Below are positions 45,212-56,821 of a stretch of DNA of 64,000 bases, one piece after another (the first letter of the stretch is position 1; each line of letters starts with the position of its first letter). Where the stretch lies: positions 1-64,000 of the forward strand of contig JARGSG010000207.1 of assembly GCA_030374805.1 (NCBI GenBank), read 5' to 3'. The DNA comes from Gracilaria gracilis (Eukaryota; Rhodophyta; Florideophyceae; Gracilariales; Gracilariaceae). A program made the position numbers and the translations under genes. Below the pieces are notes generated by a model that made no database searches, was not told the origin of the DNA, and was given only the letters and a program-made list of their open reading frames with translations.

Positions 45212-47155
45212 GTGAAGGAGATGGGGGAGGAGGTGGTTGAAGTCGTCGGTGTAGGTGATGGTCCGTCAACCGCAGCACATAATGAGGAAGAAGATGCTCT
45301 AATGTTGTTCGAAGCTTCCATGCAAGGGGACGACCATGAAGCAGAGCCATCAGGGTTGAGGCGGAGGACACGGAAAAAGATTGCTCCAGGCCGGCTGAAA
45401 GAGGATTGGGGTAGCAAGGCTGGGAGCAAGAAGAAGAAGAAGAAGAGGAGATTAATTGATCTTACTGACGATGAGGATGAGGTAGAAATCCAACCTGCTC
45501 CGAAGAGGATGAAGAAGGGCACCGTGAAGACCTTTTCTGAAAATATACCAATGGAGGTTGTTACTTTATTCAGGAATATGACGAAGCCGGCATTGAAGAA
45601 GTTCTTCAAAGAACAGAAAATAAATTTGGTGTCGTCGAGCGAGGATGAAAGTGGTGGCAGTGAGAACGATAGTAGGTTCGTTCAGGACGAGGAGGAAGGG
45701 ATGGAGGAAGGAACGATGCATGGATTTGAAGACAAGAATCCCGAGAAACCATCGAAAGGGATGAATAAGGCAGGTGAGTGGGCTGGTGGATCGGATGTGT
45801 CATGGAAGGTCTGGTAAATGCGCTACCGAGTGAGTGGCCGGGAAGGAAGAATGCAGTGAAACATCAGCATCCGTGGATGGAGATGATTCATTTGGGAAAG
45901 GAGCACAGGGTGGGATGTTTGGGGGTGGCGGATTTGAGAGCGGTCTACCACGCGGTGTACTGGCATGCCGCCCGGAATGTGCACAAGGAGCTGGATAGCA
46001 CGAAAGAACCAGTTCCTGGGGTGATGCTTCCGTTGAAGGGAAAGCCGAGAGGGGAGGAAGAAGCTCTTTGGATGGCGGCAATAAAGAGGGATGACCTCGC
46101 TCGAGAGTACTTTGCGACGAGGAGAATAGAATTGATGGAAAGTGGTTTCTGTGTTTTGGAATATTTCGGAACTGATGAGGGTATGTCAGAGGAGGCGAAG
46201 AAGAAGGGCGTGGTGGTGGATGAAGACATGACAGAAGGGTTGCTAGAGTTTTTTGAGAAGGAATTCAAGGAGCAGCCAGACTTGAAATTTGAAGAGAACC
46301 GAACGAAATGGAATCACATCATCAACGCGGGGGAAGAAAAGGATGCTGGGGACAGGATGCAGGGAATTGGACGATATATTACGACGAAGAAGGGGATTGT
46401 TGATTGCATGGAATCTGATGAGAAGAACGTGATGATGGTGAGAAAGCGGGCGTTGTTAGATGCGAGGTTTGGGCAAATTGCATCGGCTCCCCGCCTTTGT
46501 ACCAACACCAAGGCTAAGAGAAGGATGTATACGCCGCAGACCGGAGGGCGTGTGTTGTGTACGAGGGAGGGATGCCCAAGGCAGGTTTTGCACACTGATT
46601 TTCGAGGGTTGACGAATGTGGAGAAGGATAAGGGAGATATTCCGGGGTTCTTCGTAATGGCCTCTGGAAGAAGTTCATTAACGATATAGGTTTGTGAGAG
46701 GTCTCTTAATATTTATGTGACGGATGACAAGAGTTTGAAGAGGTTATCACGTACAATGGTTGTGAAGAAGTTCAGGGTTCCGCCTTACTCTGTGTTTATT
46801 GGGAGAGGGGATGTGTTTCATGCGGAAGCTGGGTACATGGATGCGTTGGTGAAAGAGAATTGCCTGAGATATCACATGTATTTTTTATCTGAAGGATACA
46901 AGCTCCCTGACGCGGTGCACAGGGAGCCAGCGTTTCGGCCAAAGTTCGTAGATGAGGACTTTGGGCTAGGAGAAGACCCAAACGATTAGCTGGACCATGA
47001 TGAAGGTTTGGAGGAAGAGATTGAGATGGAAGATATAGAAGATGGAGAGGACGAGGACGAAGAGGAAGATGAAGAAATTTCAGGTGGCCCTGCTGAGAAT
47101 ACAGATGGGGATTACGAGGAAAGACAGATGATAATGGATGATGACGATGAGTAGG
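45212..47155 (+). pseudogene. 2OG-Fe(II) dioxygenase-like protein with acidic regions, copy 1
   Basis: A GTG/ATG start (45212 or 45221) is followed by an acidic and lysine-rich region (KKKKKKRRLIDLTDDEDEVE), then a domain beginning about 45800 (HPWMEMIHLGKEH). A dioxygenase-like core follows: RQVLHTDFRGL (HxD iron-binding pair, ~46585), PGFFVMASG, SVFIGRGDVFHAEAGY (distal His, ~46820) and CLRYHMYF (candidate 2OG-binding Arg). A very acidic tail (EDGEDEDEEEDEE) ends near 47155. The order HxD...H...R fits the double-stranded beta-helix family, which includes base- and protein-oxidising enzymes, but the exact family is uncertain. The reading frame has about three or four interruptions; some are shared with the inverted copy and others are private to each. 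Confidence 0.6.
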
Positions 47156-47390
47156 TCTAATGTAGCACTTATACTATTGTGTTTGTTTGTGATAGAGACT
47201 TGATACAAAAAGTGAACAGGTGATTTGTTTAAGCGGTAACTTAAAAATAATTGGAGAACAAAATTGGGTTGTGTGTGTAGTTGCAACGATGACGAGGTTT
47301 ACAATTTGTTCTAATTACTAGAGAATGTGATTTCTAAGAACGTTGATATAGTTGGTGTGGAAAGGAGCAGGGTCCTGTCCTGCCTTCCGG
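47156..47390. other. Intergenic region between convergent genes (copy 1)
   Basis: AT-rich 3'-end sequence, nearly identical to 60825-61040 in the inverted copy. No gene seen. Confidence 0.5.
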
Positions 47391-47725
47391 CTAGTTTTTC
47401 ATATGCGGAGGTGAGATAGAAGTAAGCATTTCTAGATTCATACTCCGAGAAAGAAGCTGGGAAGGAAGTAAGGTGCTACCGTATTCCAGAAGTGATTCCA
47501 CTGTAGAAGGGATATTGAAGAAGAAACCTGTGTTGAAGGTGACTATGCCTAGAAGCTCCTTCATTATAGTTAAGACAATAGTTTTGTACTTGGTAGCCAC
47601 TTCATACATGGTAACGAATCCAAATGAAGAACTGAAGAGATTGAAGGAAGAGATCCAAACGAGCTTTTGGTAGTAAGACTTGGAAAAGGTATTTTCGTCG
47701 ATGATACTGCAAGTGAGACCTGCGT
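47391..47725 (-). pseudogene. 3' end of ketopantoate-reductase-like gene (truncated copy)
   Basis: Encodes only the C-terminal ~100 residues (SYYQKLVWISSFNL ... MYEVATKYKTIV ... MNLEMLTSISPP) of the gene complete at 60050-60810. Homology stops at about 47725, which marks the end of the inverted duplication. Confidence 0.75.
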
Positions 47726-47992
47726 CGGTGTTCTCGGAATGCTAGTTTAGTATGCTAGATCGCTACTTGTGAAAATAAAAGTCCGAAAAAACTAGCATTT
47801 TTGCAGTTTGCGCTAGTTGGCGAGGCAAAAAAATTTTTTTTAGGAAATTATGTTTCCGTTCAGTGCTGTTCAAACTTCATCTACTGGAGTTGAAGGCTAG
47901 TTTGCAGTTCCCCTGCCACCTTTCGTAACTTTACATTCACCACACCCGTCAAAAACACTCTAAAAAATTACGAACCCACCACCAGCTCTCCC
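47726..47992. other. AT-rich junction sequence
   Basis: Starts where the inverted duplication ends. It contains repeated CTAGTTT/CTAGCA words and an A8-T8 run near 47826. No gene seen. Confidence 0.4.
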
Positions 47993-48954
47993 TTATTCCA
48001 ACCCTGCATTCGGATCCTGAGTCTCAGTTTCCCTAAATTTCAAGTTGAAGAACTCCAACGGAACACTCTCTCCATTCTCGTACACCCACCTAGCCTCAAA
48101 CCGGCTTCCAACCCCTCCCAGCCTCTTCTCCTCCTGCTCCTCCAGTATGCGCTCCACCGTTCGAAAAGACGCCGACGCACTACCAAACCCAACTAGTGGC
48201 GCTCCACCCGGCAGTTGCCGTGGAATAAACACCTCCCTATCCTCTTCCACCATCACCCCACCCTTCCGCCTCTTCCTCAGCCGACTTCCCCCAACCCCCC
48301 CTCTATCGCCTTCTCCGCTCCTCCCCCTCACACTCACACGTCCACCACGACAGCCAGGCGTCACCGGTGACCCTTTCTCTCTTCCCGACTCCCTCCGAAC
48401 GCCTCCTTCCCTCACCAGTTCCTTCACCTCCAACAACAATTGGCACGCCTTCTCCACTTGTCCCACTTGCGCCTCCAACACCTCCACACGTCCCCTCAGC
48501 CCATATTCTCCCTTTTCAGCGTCACCAGCCCCCTCCCAGCGCACTCTACTATCCCACTCACATGCCTTCAAGTCCCCATTCCAGCCAACTTCATCCTTTT
48601 CCGAATCGTCGAAATCAAATCCATTGGCACCCCAATCTCCGACACACTCAGCACAACCCCTCCCATCTCACCAACCATCTCAGAAAGCCAGTCGTCCAAA
48701 TACTTCTTCAGATCCCCTCCAAGCCCCCTCAACCGCTCCTCCATCCCCGCCGCAAACCTCCTCTCCGGTCTTTCATCCCCTCCACCCCCTCCACCTTCAT
48801 CACCCCACCTCCCTCTCAATCCCCACTTCCCTTCTTCTCCCCCATGCAAACCTTGTCCCAACCCTTCTCCTTCCTTCCCGGTGGCGTCTTTGGTACCTCC
48901 GTCCGGTGAAGCAAAGCTACTAGCTCCTCGTCTTCGACGTACCCATTCGACATC
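47993..48954 (-). pseudogene. Hypothetical purine-rich gene, minus strand
   Basis: A start at 48954 (MSNGYVEDEELVALLHRTEVP) is followed by two further frames (48861-48568 and 48571-47993) that together suggest one protein with two frame changes. It includes a short leucine-rich coiled-coil-like segment (RVEVLEAQVGQVEKACQLLLEVKEL region) and glycine-arginine-rich spacers. No known domain. The gypsy element inserted about 100 bp upstream of the start. Confidence 0.4.
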
Positions 48955-49056
48955 GCAGAAATAAACGGCGGGTCACGATAACGAAGATGGATAGGAACAA
49001 GCGAGATCAACCCAACAGTTGCAGCACTCCCCCCCACTGCGCACACCTGTGGCACT

Positions 49057-49599
49057 TGTGGTATAATGAACAAAAAGGGAGAGAGTCCGAAGCGGTCTTG
49101 AGACGGGAGCGGCGGTACCGTACAGTCTTGTGACTGTAATGAATCCGAACGGAGAGAAGGGGCGGAAGCACCGGGCGGTCGAGGGGAGAGTGGACGATTG
49201 TTATCACCAGGCACGTACAGGAACGTGCGGAAGGGTACGAACGGTCTGAGAAACCCAACAAAAGAGTAGCCGTGCGGTCTATCGTTAGTGCAAACTAGCG
49301 AAGAAGACGTTAGGAAGAAGATGCTTGTCGTTTACGATTGGGGCCTCGGGAGATCCGAGCTACAACTAAATATCGGGTCTGGGCCCCATTACTAACTACT
49401 GTACGATCGGTCTAATTTGCACTGTCACTACCAAGCCCGTACACGTTGCCAACTTGTACGCTGTGCCAACCCGTCCGGCACTTGATCACCAAATCGTACA
49501 CGTGGCGGTGCCACTGCACCGGCCAACCGTGCACTACCCCTTCGTACGTGAACGGCCAATCGGATATACAGAGCCCCAACCCGGGCCCACTATACTACA
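49057..49599 (-). repeat. Gypsy 3' LTR
   Basis: 543 bp, minus sense TGTAGTATAG to CATTATACCACA. Confidence 0.93.
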
Positions 49600-51825
49600 G
49601 ATCCCCCTCCTAGACTTGCGCTCCGCCCTCGGAGCGCCGCGTAGCGTCGCTAAGTCGCTACGCCTATGTCCGTATGGTTGAGAGGGCGCTATAGTGTACG
49701 TTCGGAAATTTTGCCCGGAAAGGGCGGGGCGAAGCCATGCCAAAATTTCCTGAGCGGGACCGACGAAAAGAGCTTGTGTACGTGTGGTGGGGTCCAAACC
49801 AAGCGGATCGATACGCAATGGTACGCGAACGGCGGATCGAAGACGCATTACGCGTCACCCGGTGAGTACTCGACGACGTATAACTGTGCAGACCACAGGT
49901 GCCCGTTTGAGCGCTGTCGATGTCCTTGACACGTGATACGCACGAGTCCAATCGGTCACCATACGAAGCATAAAGAGCGGTGCTTATAAGCTGTGAGCTC
50001 GGCCGACAGCGTGGTGTCCGCGTGGTGCTACCCGTTCAAGAATATGTGCCAAGCGCGTACCGAGTCCGCACGGTGAACAGAAGGCCGCAGTGCCCTTTTG
50101 GAAATTTTGCCCTGAAAGGGCGGGGCGAAGCCATGCCCAAATTTCCCAAGCGGCCGGCAGATATCACTGTACGAGTGGCGGGTGCTTACAGGGATCCGAG
50201 CGGACGACATAAGGCACGAAGTGGCCGTGGTTCCTAACGGCGACTGCCTCCAGGAACGCCCGTGGTCGCGGCGTCAGCGTAGTCCGATACGATTCGACGT
50301 CGTATACGTCCGATTGGAGCACTGTGACGCACTCCAGGGCTCGGTCGGATTCGGTTGAGCCCTGAAAGGCCGCCAAAGGTTTAGTAGTGATCCATTCGGT
50401 GTACGCTGAGGTCATTCGGGTCTACGGTGTCCGTTTCGGAAAATTTGCCCACCAAGGGCGGGGCGAAGCCATGGCCAAATTTTCAGTACAGAGGAACGAA
50501 ACGGCGTAACCGTGGCAGCAGAAAAACCACAAACCGAACGGATCAGCAACGAGCAGGTGCACGCAGTGGCATCAGCATGAAACTTCGTGCGTTGAACGAA
50601 TGAGGCTGCTTCGTGCCAGACTGCACCGAACGTGTGCGTGTCCAATAGTGGAAGTGCCGTACGTAAAGGTAATATTTGACATATCCGGTCGGGAAAAGAT
50701 CCCTATCAGGGGCGGGGCGAAGCTATGCCCGATTTCCGATTACAGAAGGTGTACCCTTGCGCGGATGCCGAGCGTGAGGGCGCCCCCGAAGGGCCGGCGC
50801 CCCTGTCCACAATGGCTGCATTTCCGCACGGCCGTCTCGCCGAGCGTGGGAGCGCGGTCGAACGACCGGTGCCTCTGTCCGTCTGGTAAGGCGAGCGAAG
50901 GCTGCCATAGTCCAGTCGTGCTTGAAAGTCCGAGCGGTCAGGTCAATAGTGGTGCACAATGGCATGTCCCGAACGGTTAAGCTCGGAGAACTGCGTTGCT
51001 GGTCGCTGATGGTCACTGCACCGTGCGGATTGTATCAAACAACCGAGTCTGGGAGTGGGACAGCGGTCACTGGATGTCAGTAACATAGACAGTCGTTGGC
51101 AGAATGCGCTGACGAAGAACGCACGGTGACATTCACAGTGTGGTACCTCCAACGATCCGATCGGAAACAGCCATCATGGCCAGCGAGCAATTCCAGCAAT
51201 GATGCGCCCCGGACGAGCTCAAAAAATCACGAATTATTCGTGCCAAGAGTGCATGCGCCCCGCGCATGCGTCGCTAACCGATTCGGTACGCAGTATTGCG
51301 TGTAGAGGCGCGCGCGTGCAAGCCAAAAAATCTTAAGTATTTTGACTATGCGGTGAGTCCAAATCGGGCATTTTGGGCGCCTGAAACGCCACCGTTTCGG
51401 AGCTAGCGGCCAAACACTGAATCGCCGTTTTTGATACCGTACGGGCAGGCAATTTCCGCGACGGATTTTTTGATTCGCCTTGCAAGTAGCCGCGTCGCGC
51501 CGCCCGGCTGGCCGCGCGTATGCGGCGCAAGAGCGCATGCAATTCCGTTCGGGTACAGCACACTGATGACGTGGCGGGGTACGTTTGGCATTGCAAAGTG
51601 ATGTTCCCGTTACGGAGTGACGTCTCATCGCCACGCAGTCCGTGAACGGTTCGAAACCCGTGCATGCGGAAGGCAGAGGAGCAGAACTCTGTCTCTGCTC
51701 GCCATCGATGCCAGGACCGTTCGGAGTTTCCAGCCAGTAGACAGTAGAGTAGAAGGAGTTGCTTCGAAAACACAACTTCATGAATACAAAAGTTGAAAAA
51801 GTAGAATCCAGATAGCGTAAGTAGC
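49600..51825 (-). other. Gypsy 3' non-coding region with repeated hairpins
   Basis: 2.2 kb with no coding frame that resembles a retroelement gene. Four related hairpins occur at 49704-49750, 50100-50146, 50439-50484 and 50690-50737, each with the loop AGGGCGGGGCGAAGCCATGC (last one AGCTATGC). Stems differ but pair: GGAAATTTTG/CAAAATTTCC, GGAAATTT/AAATTTCC, GAAAATTTG/CAAATTTTC. Confidence 0.8.
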
Positions 51826-54206
51826 TCATGCGGTACCAGTACGTACGTTCGGAGCCTGGGCACAGCCCACATTTCCTCCCCCTCCTGAAGGTGTGGCAGA
51901 TACCGCACGGTTTCTGCGACGCCAGTAGCGGGCAATAAAGTGCCGTGGGATGTGTTCGGGCGGTTCGAAGGTGTCCTGATCCGCACGGTAACCATACCAA
52001 CGTACACGGTATTCCTGTCCGTTCGGAGTGTCGCGATGGTCGACGACGCGTTCCACCACACTCGGAACTGTTCCGGGCCTTGGGGTAGGTTGGTCGTCGA
52101 CTGGTTCGTCCGCATACGGTCCTTCAGGGTCAGCAGCTACTGTGCCGCGTGTCCGTTCGGAAGTGACCGGTGTGGTTGTTGGCCGTGCGGTCGGCGCTTT
52201 TGTCACTCTGTCAATGCTGACGGTGTTGTTAATACCGTCTTGGTTCAGAGTGACAGTAGCGTCCGTTGCTGATACAACCTTGAACGGCTCAACCGTCTTT
52301 GGTAATAGCTTCCGATACGTACGTTCCTGATCCGTAAGGTCCTGCTCCATGTTCTTGTAGTCCGGTCGGTCAACAGAAACTTCCTCCCCTGGGGTTAAGC
52401 TCGGCGTGTACCGTACGGACTTGTCAAAGTTTTCCTTATAACGCTGTTGGGCGCGGGTCAACTTAGTCCGAGCGGTCTGCAGCGTGGCCTGTAGGAGTTT
52501 GATCGTATATCGTTTTAAACGAGCGGCCGTGGGCTGTGTGGGCGTAGTGGGATCCAAGGCCGTACTGGGTTCCTCCAACAGGACGCTCGGGAGTTTGCGC
52601 GTTAACGCAACATCGAATGGTGCGGTGCCCAGAGACCGATGGACCTGTAGGTTGTAGCCGTACGTAAGTGGTTGAACATATGCGTGCCAAATGTTCTGGT
52701 GATCCGCTACGTAGTGGCGTAACCTCTCCACGAGTGTCTTGTTAAACCGTTCGGCCTGACCATTCGTCTGCGGATGGTACGCGGTCGTCAGTATGTGTTT
52801 GGTTCCCAAAGCGGTACATACAGTCTCAAAGAACTTGGAGACGAATTGTGGTCCGTTATCGGCTAGCAGATAGTTGGGGATTCCGTACGGATAAACCCAG
52901 TTCTCCAGGAAGTCCTTCGCCGCTAGAGGAGCTGTGGTTGACCGCATAGGAATAGAGCGACCTATCTTGCTAAACCGATCGGTAATAACCAGTATGTACT
53001 GGTAACCGTTTACGGACTTCGTGAATGGACCGACGATGTCCATCGCGACGAATTCCAGCGGACCGGCGGCGGGGAACAGCTTCAACAGCTTCTGCGACTT
53101 GAAGTGTGTTCCCTTCGTCGCCGGGCAGGTGCGACAGTCCCGTACGGTCTAAAATACATCATTGGCCATATGTGGCCAGTAGAAGTCTCGACGGAGACTT
53201 TCATACATCCGAGTGGAGCCCGGATGGCCAACCAGACGGGGGTAGTGTGCCAAGTAGAGAACGCGTGCCTGCAGTGATGCAGGTACGACCTTCTGGATGG
53301 CGCCGTCTAGTGGGGCTTCGCGCACGATAAGTCCGTCTCGGTCAATGTCGAACAGAGTGACACCGCTGCCGATGTCTTTCCGTACGGACTCACAGAAAGG
53401 GTCATCTGCTTGAGCTCGTACCAGCTCTTCGACCGTGACCGGAACGATATTGGTTTCCTCCGAGGTGACAGCGAGCACCTCGGGGATACCAGCAGATTTC
53501 CGTTTGGGCGTTGGCCAGTCGACGCAGACGACGCTGTACTCATCACCGTTAACGGTAATGTTGGTGATAAAGTAGCCATCGTCCGTACGGTCATTCACTA
53601 GCAAGCAGGGGACCTCTTCGTCCAATGGGGCATCGTCTTCGCCAGCCGTACGGATCCGAAAAAGGGCATCAGCCGTTTGGTGCTTGATACCCGGACGGTG
53701 GACGACATCGAAGTCATGCTCCGTTAGGCGCAACCGCCACCTGGCCAATCGTCCTGACGTGTCCGCAAGGTTCAATATCCACCTCAAGGAGTAGTGGTCC
53801 GTTCGGACAGTGAACCTCTGACCTTCCAAGTACGGACGGAGGTGCAGTATGGCTCAGACGACCGCAAGGCATTCCCGTTCGGTAGTCGAGTATTGCCGTT
53901 CGGTCTTGGATAGAGAACGGCTCCAGTATCCGATCGGTAGTAAGCCTCCGTCCGGTTGCTTCTGTAGCAGGGTGCATCATACCTGCCGGTCGCATGCGTC
54001 TGTATCCAGAACGTACGGGTACCCTTCACGGGGAATGGCCAGAATGGGTGGGCGTATCAGTCTCTGACGTAATTCGTCAAAGGCTTCGTATTCCGTATCG
54101 GTCAATGTCTCAAACTTCGTGGGTTGCCCCTTCTCCAACTTGCGTTTCAATGGAGCCGCAATTCGGGCGAAGTTTGCGACAAACTGACGGAGAACGTTAC
54201 AGAGCC
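51826..54206 (-). pseudogene. Gypsy RNase H-integrase-chromodomain part
   Basis: RNase H (RTDHYSLRWIL, ARWRLRLTEHDF), zinc finger (HYPRLVGHPG), integrase core (VAMDIVGPFT, ADNGPQFVSK, HPQTNGQAERFNKTL), and a C-terminal chromodomain (VERVVDHR ... YRVRWYGYRADQDTFEP) at about 51960-52110. A chromodomain marks the chromovirus branch of gypsy, in which it guides integration to chromatin. Confidence 0.88.
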
Positions 54207-54211
54207 CCAAG

Positions 54212-54925
54212 TGTTGATGTTGGGACATGGTCGAGTGCCTATCAGTCCCTCAGGTTGGTCTCGGACTACTTGGAAGCAAAGTTGCAGGGGACGATGGGCA
54301 CTTTTGGGCACCCTCTTCGCAAAAGCGCATATGCGCCTCTGCTCAACCCCAACGTGAAACGACAATATGATTGGCTACTGCAAATGTCCTTGTGCAACGT
54401 GGTGTCTACAAGTCCCATGGATTGTATGGAGAGTTATGGTGGCATGGGCCAAGTGGAGCTCTGTGATTGGACGAGGCTTAGAGTAGTAGACTAACTATGC
54501 AGATAGCGAGGATGTGCGTTTCTAGGCTGGAATGGGCGGTTTTGCATGCAATATGCGATTCTGGGCTGCGCAAGGCGGTTGTAGTGCCGCCATGCAAATT
54601 GATGATTTTTTAGATCTGGTTCTGAATCAAAAGACTGGCAATGGATTTGTAGTGTTGATTGATTTAGTTATTTGAAATTGTTGTACTCTAGTTTGCGCGC
54701 GCTTTCCGTGTACAACTGCACACACGTGCAACTTGTAACGACCGCCGTCGTCGCTTGCTGTGACGACGGTGAAGCGCGCACTAGGGTATTTGTAGGTTGC
54801 GATCGACGACCCTCGAGTAAACGGGTCGACCCAAGGCCGTCAACCTTCACTTGTTTTACTTTTTCTTTCTTCAATATCCATCTCTACTTACTTCCCTTTC
54901 TACCCTACCTGCGTGCGTAACGTTA
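54212..54925 (+). mobile_element. Solo LTR of Copia A family nested in gypsy pol
   Basis: 714 bp, TGTTGATG to TAACGTTA, with target duplication CCAAG (54207-54211 and 54926-54930). It splits the gypsy pol between RT and RNase H and differs from the Copia A LTRs at roughly ten sites. Confidence 0.93.
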
Positions 54926-54930
54926 CCAAG

Positions 54931-56609
54931 AACGATCGGAGCTCCGTCTGGGTCGTAGGCGGTTTAGCCTGCTTGATAGCATTCTGTGTCTTGAGAGACA
55001 CTTGAAGCTTTCCCGGTCGGATTACGTGGCCTAAATAGTCCACTGTGCCACTGAAAAAGTAGCACTTGTCCAGTCGGAGAGTAACACCAGCCGAACGGAG
55101 CATATGCATTATGGTCCGCACATGGTCATAATGCTCTTCAGCCGTCCGGGAATAGATGATTACGTCATCAAGATACACCAGTGCGTACTGCCACTTCACC
55201 CGTGATAGGATGATGTCTAGAGCACGCTGGAAAGTAGCCGGTGCGTTCTTGAGTCCAAACGGCATTCTCCGATAGCGGTACAGTCCCATGTGCGACGTGA
55301 ACGTCGTTTTGTCCCGGTCGGTTACATCCATTTCGGTCTGCCAATAACCACTGTTGGCGTCCAAAGTGGAGAAGATTTGTGCATCTCCAAGAGGGTCGAT
55401 GCACTCGTCCATTCGGGGTAGTGGGTATGTGTCCCGTACGGTCGTAGCGTTCAAACGGCGGTAGTCCACGCAGAAGCGAAGGCTTCCGTCTTTCTTGAGC
55501 GCGAATACGACCGGGCTGGCCCATTCTGCCGATGACGGTTCTATGACACCAGCAGCGAGCTGCTTTGTCACCTCCTTACGTTCGAGTTCTCTCCGAGCGG
55601 GTCCGGCACGGTACGGCATCTGGAATATGGGCTTCGAGCCTGGTTCCAGATGGATGCGGTGCTTCGCTGCCGCAATCGTTCCGAGATGGCCGTCCCACAT
55701 GTCCGCAAACGGTCGAAGTAGCTCAATGACTTTGTCCCGTTCGGTAACATACTCAGGGATGATCTGTACCTTGCTGGTCCAATCGTTCTCATCTTTCCGT
55801 AAGGTTTCTTGCTCCTGTTCGGTATCCTTGTATTCCCGTTCGGAATTATTACCCGAAATCGGAATGTGTTCCCCCTCCTTGGACTCGTCGCTCCGCGACG
55901 ATGGTTGCGGAGTTATGAGTGCTACATGAGATGGAAGAGCAAGTCCGATAACGGTGTTCTTGTGTAGTCGAACCGAGCGGTCAGAAAAGTTCGCCACGCG
56001 AACGAGAAAGGGTACGTCAGGTCGAAGCTCCATAACTCCACACGCAAGGAGTGTGAGTTCAAGCGTTGATCCCGTTCGGTGATGAGACTGTAGAAAGACC
56101 AAGCCGGACGTTTTGGTGGTTACCAAGACGTTCGTTTCCGACATTGGGGGTAGAACAAACGGACGGGCAACGTGTATCTTATTAGATGGAGTTTCCCGTT
56201 CGGGTTCTGGTTCCGGCGCGGAAGGTGCATTTGGTCCGTAGGCGGAAGACTGTATAGACACCGGTTTGGAGTGTCGTAAGAGTACTGTCCGTTTCGGTGG
56301 TAGTATTGCCAAGACGTACTTGTCAATAAAAGAAGTACCGAGTAGTACGCTGGTGGAGAGGTTAGAAACCACCAAGAACTGTACTCGTACATTGAGGTCA
56401 CCGATTCGGACCATAAGGGGAAGAACTCCCACAACGTCCATTCGGTTCTTCGACGCGTCCGTAATTCGGGGTTTTACGTCCGGTCGGAGTTTCGAGCGCC
56501 AATTCGGAGGGAGATGGCGTTCGTGAACCAGACAGGGTCCGGCTCCGGTATCAAGAACTCCCGTTAACGGATACATCAGTGCCGTGTTGAGGCCAACCGA
56601 CACGTGCAC
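54931..56609 (-). pseudogene. Gypsy protease-reverse transcriptase part
   Basis: Protease with GVLDTGAGPCLV near residue 17, and RT with FCVDYRRLNATT, PFGLKNAPATFQ and YLDD. The C-terminal part of pol lies beyond the solo LTR. Confidence 0.9.
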
Positions 56610-56821
56610 CTTGTAGTTCGCGCTAGAAAAGAGGACCGTTTCGGTTTCAATGTCCGTATCGGTCAGGTCACATGTCAGGACAGGGGACTCCTCTCGGTTG
56701 GAGTCCGTTCGGTCTGTAGCTGACGGGGCAAGGCTAGGCCTCTGTGGAGGAGGCGATGCCTCTACGCTTCCTCCTGGTCGTTTTCCTGGTGGGGAGCAGG
56801 CTCCTCAACCAGCATGACGGC

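Larger units (their letters stand above)
44190..47725 (+). repeat. Left arm of the large inverted duplication
   Basis: Partner of 60475-64000. The left limit is set only by the window end on the other arm, so the real arm may extend leftwards. Confidence 0.88.

Noticed and set aside
44126-47155. Nuclear genetic-code change with TAG (or TAA) read as glutamine
   Set aside because: TAG also ends neighbouring frames in sensible places (SET gene, ketopantoate-reductase-like gene), and private TAA/TGA stops show ordinary decay. I keep only a local read-through question.
39647-47155. Polinton/Maverick or other capsid-bearing element
   Set aside because: No capsid, protein-primed polymerase, packaging ATPase or retroviral-type integrase is visible in the cassette.
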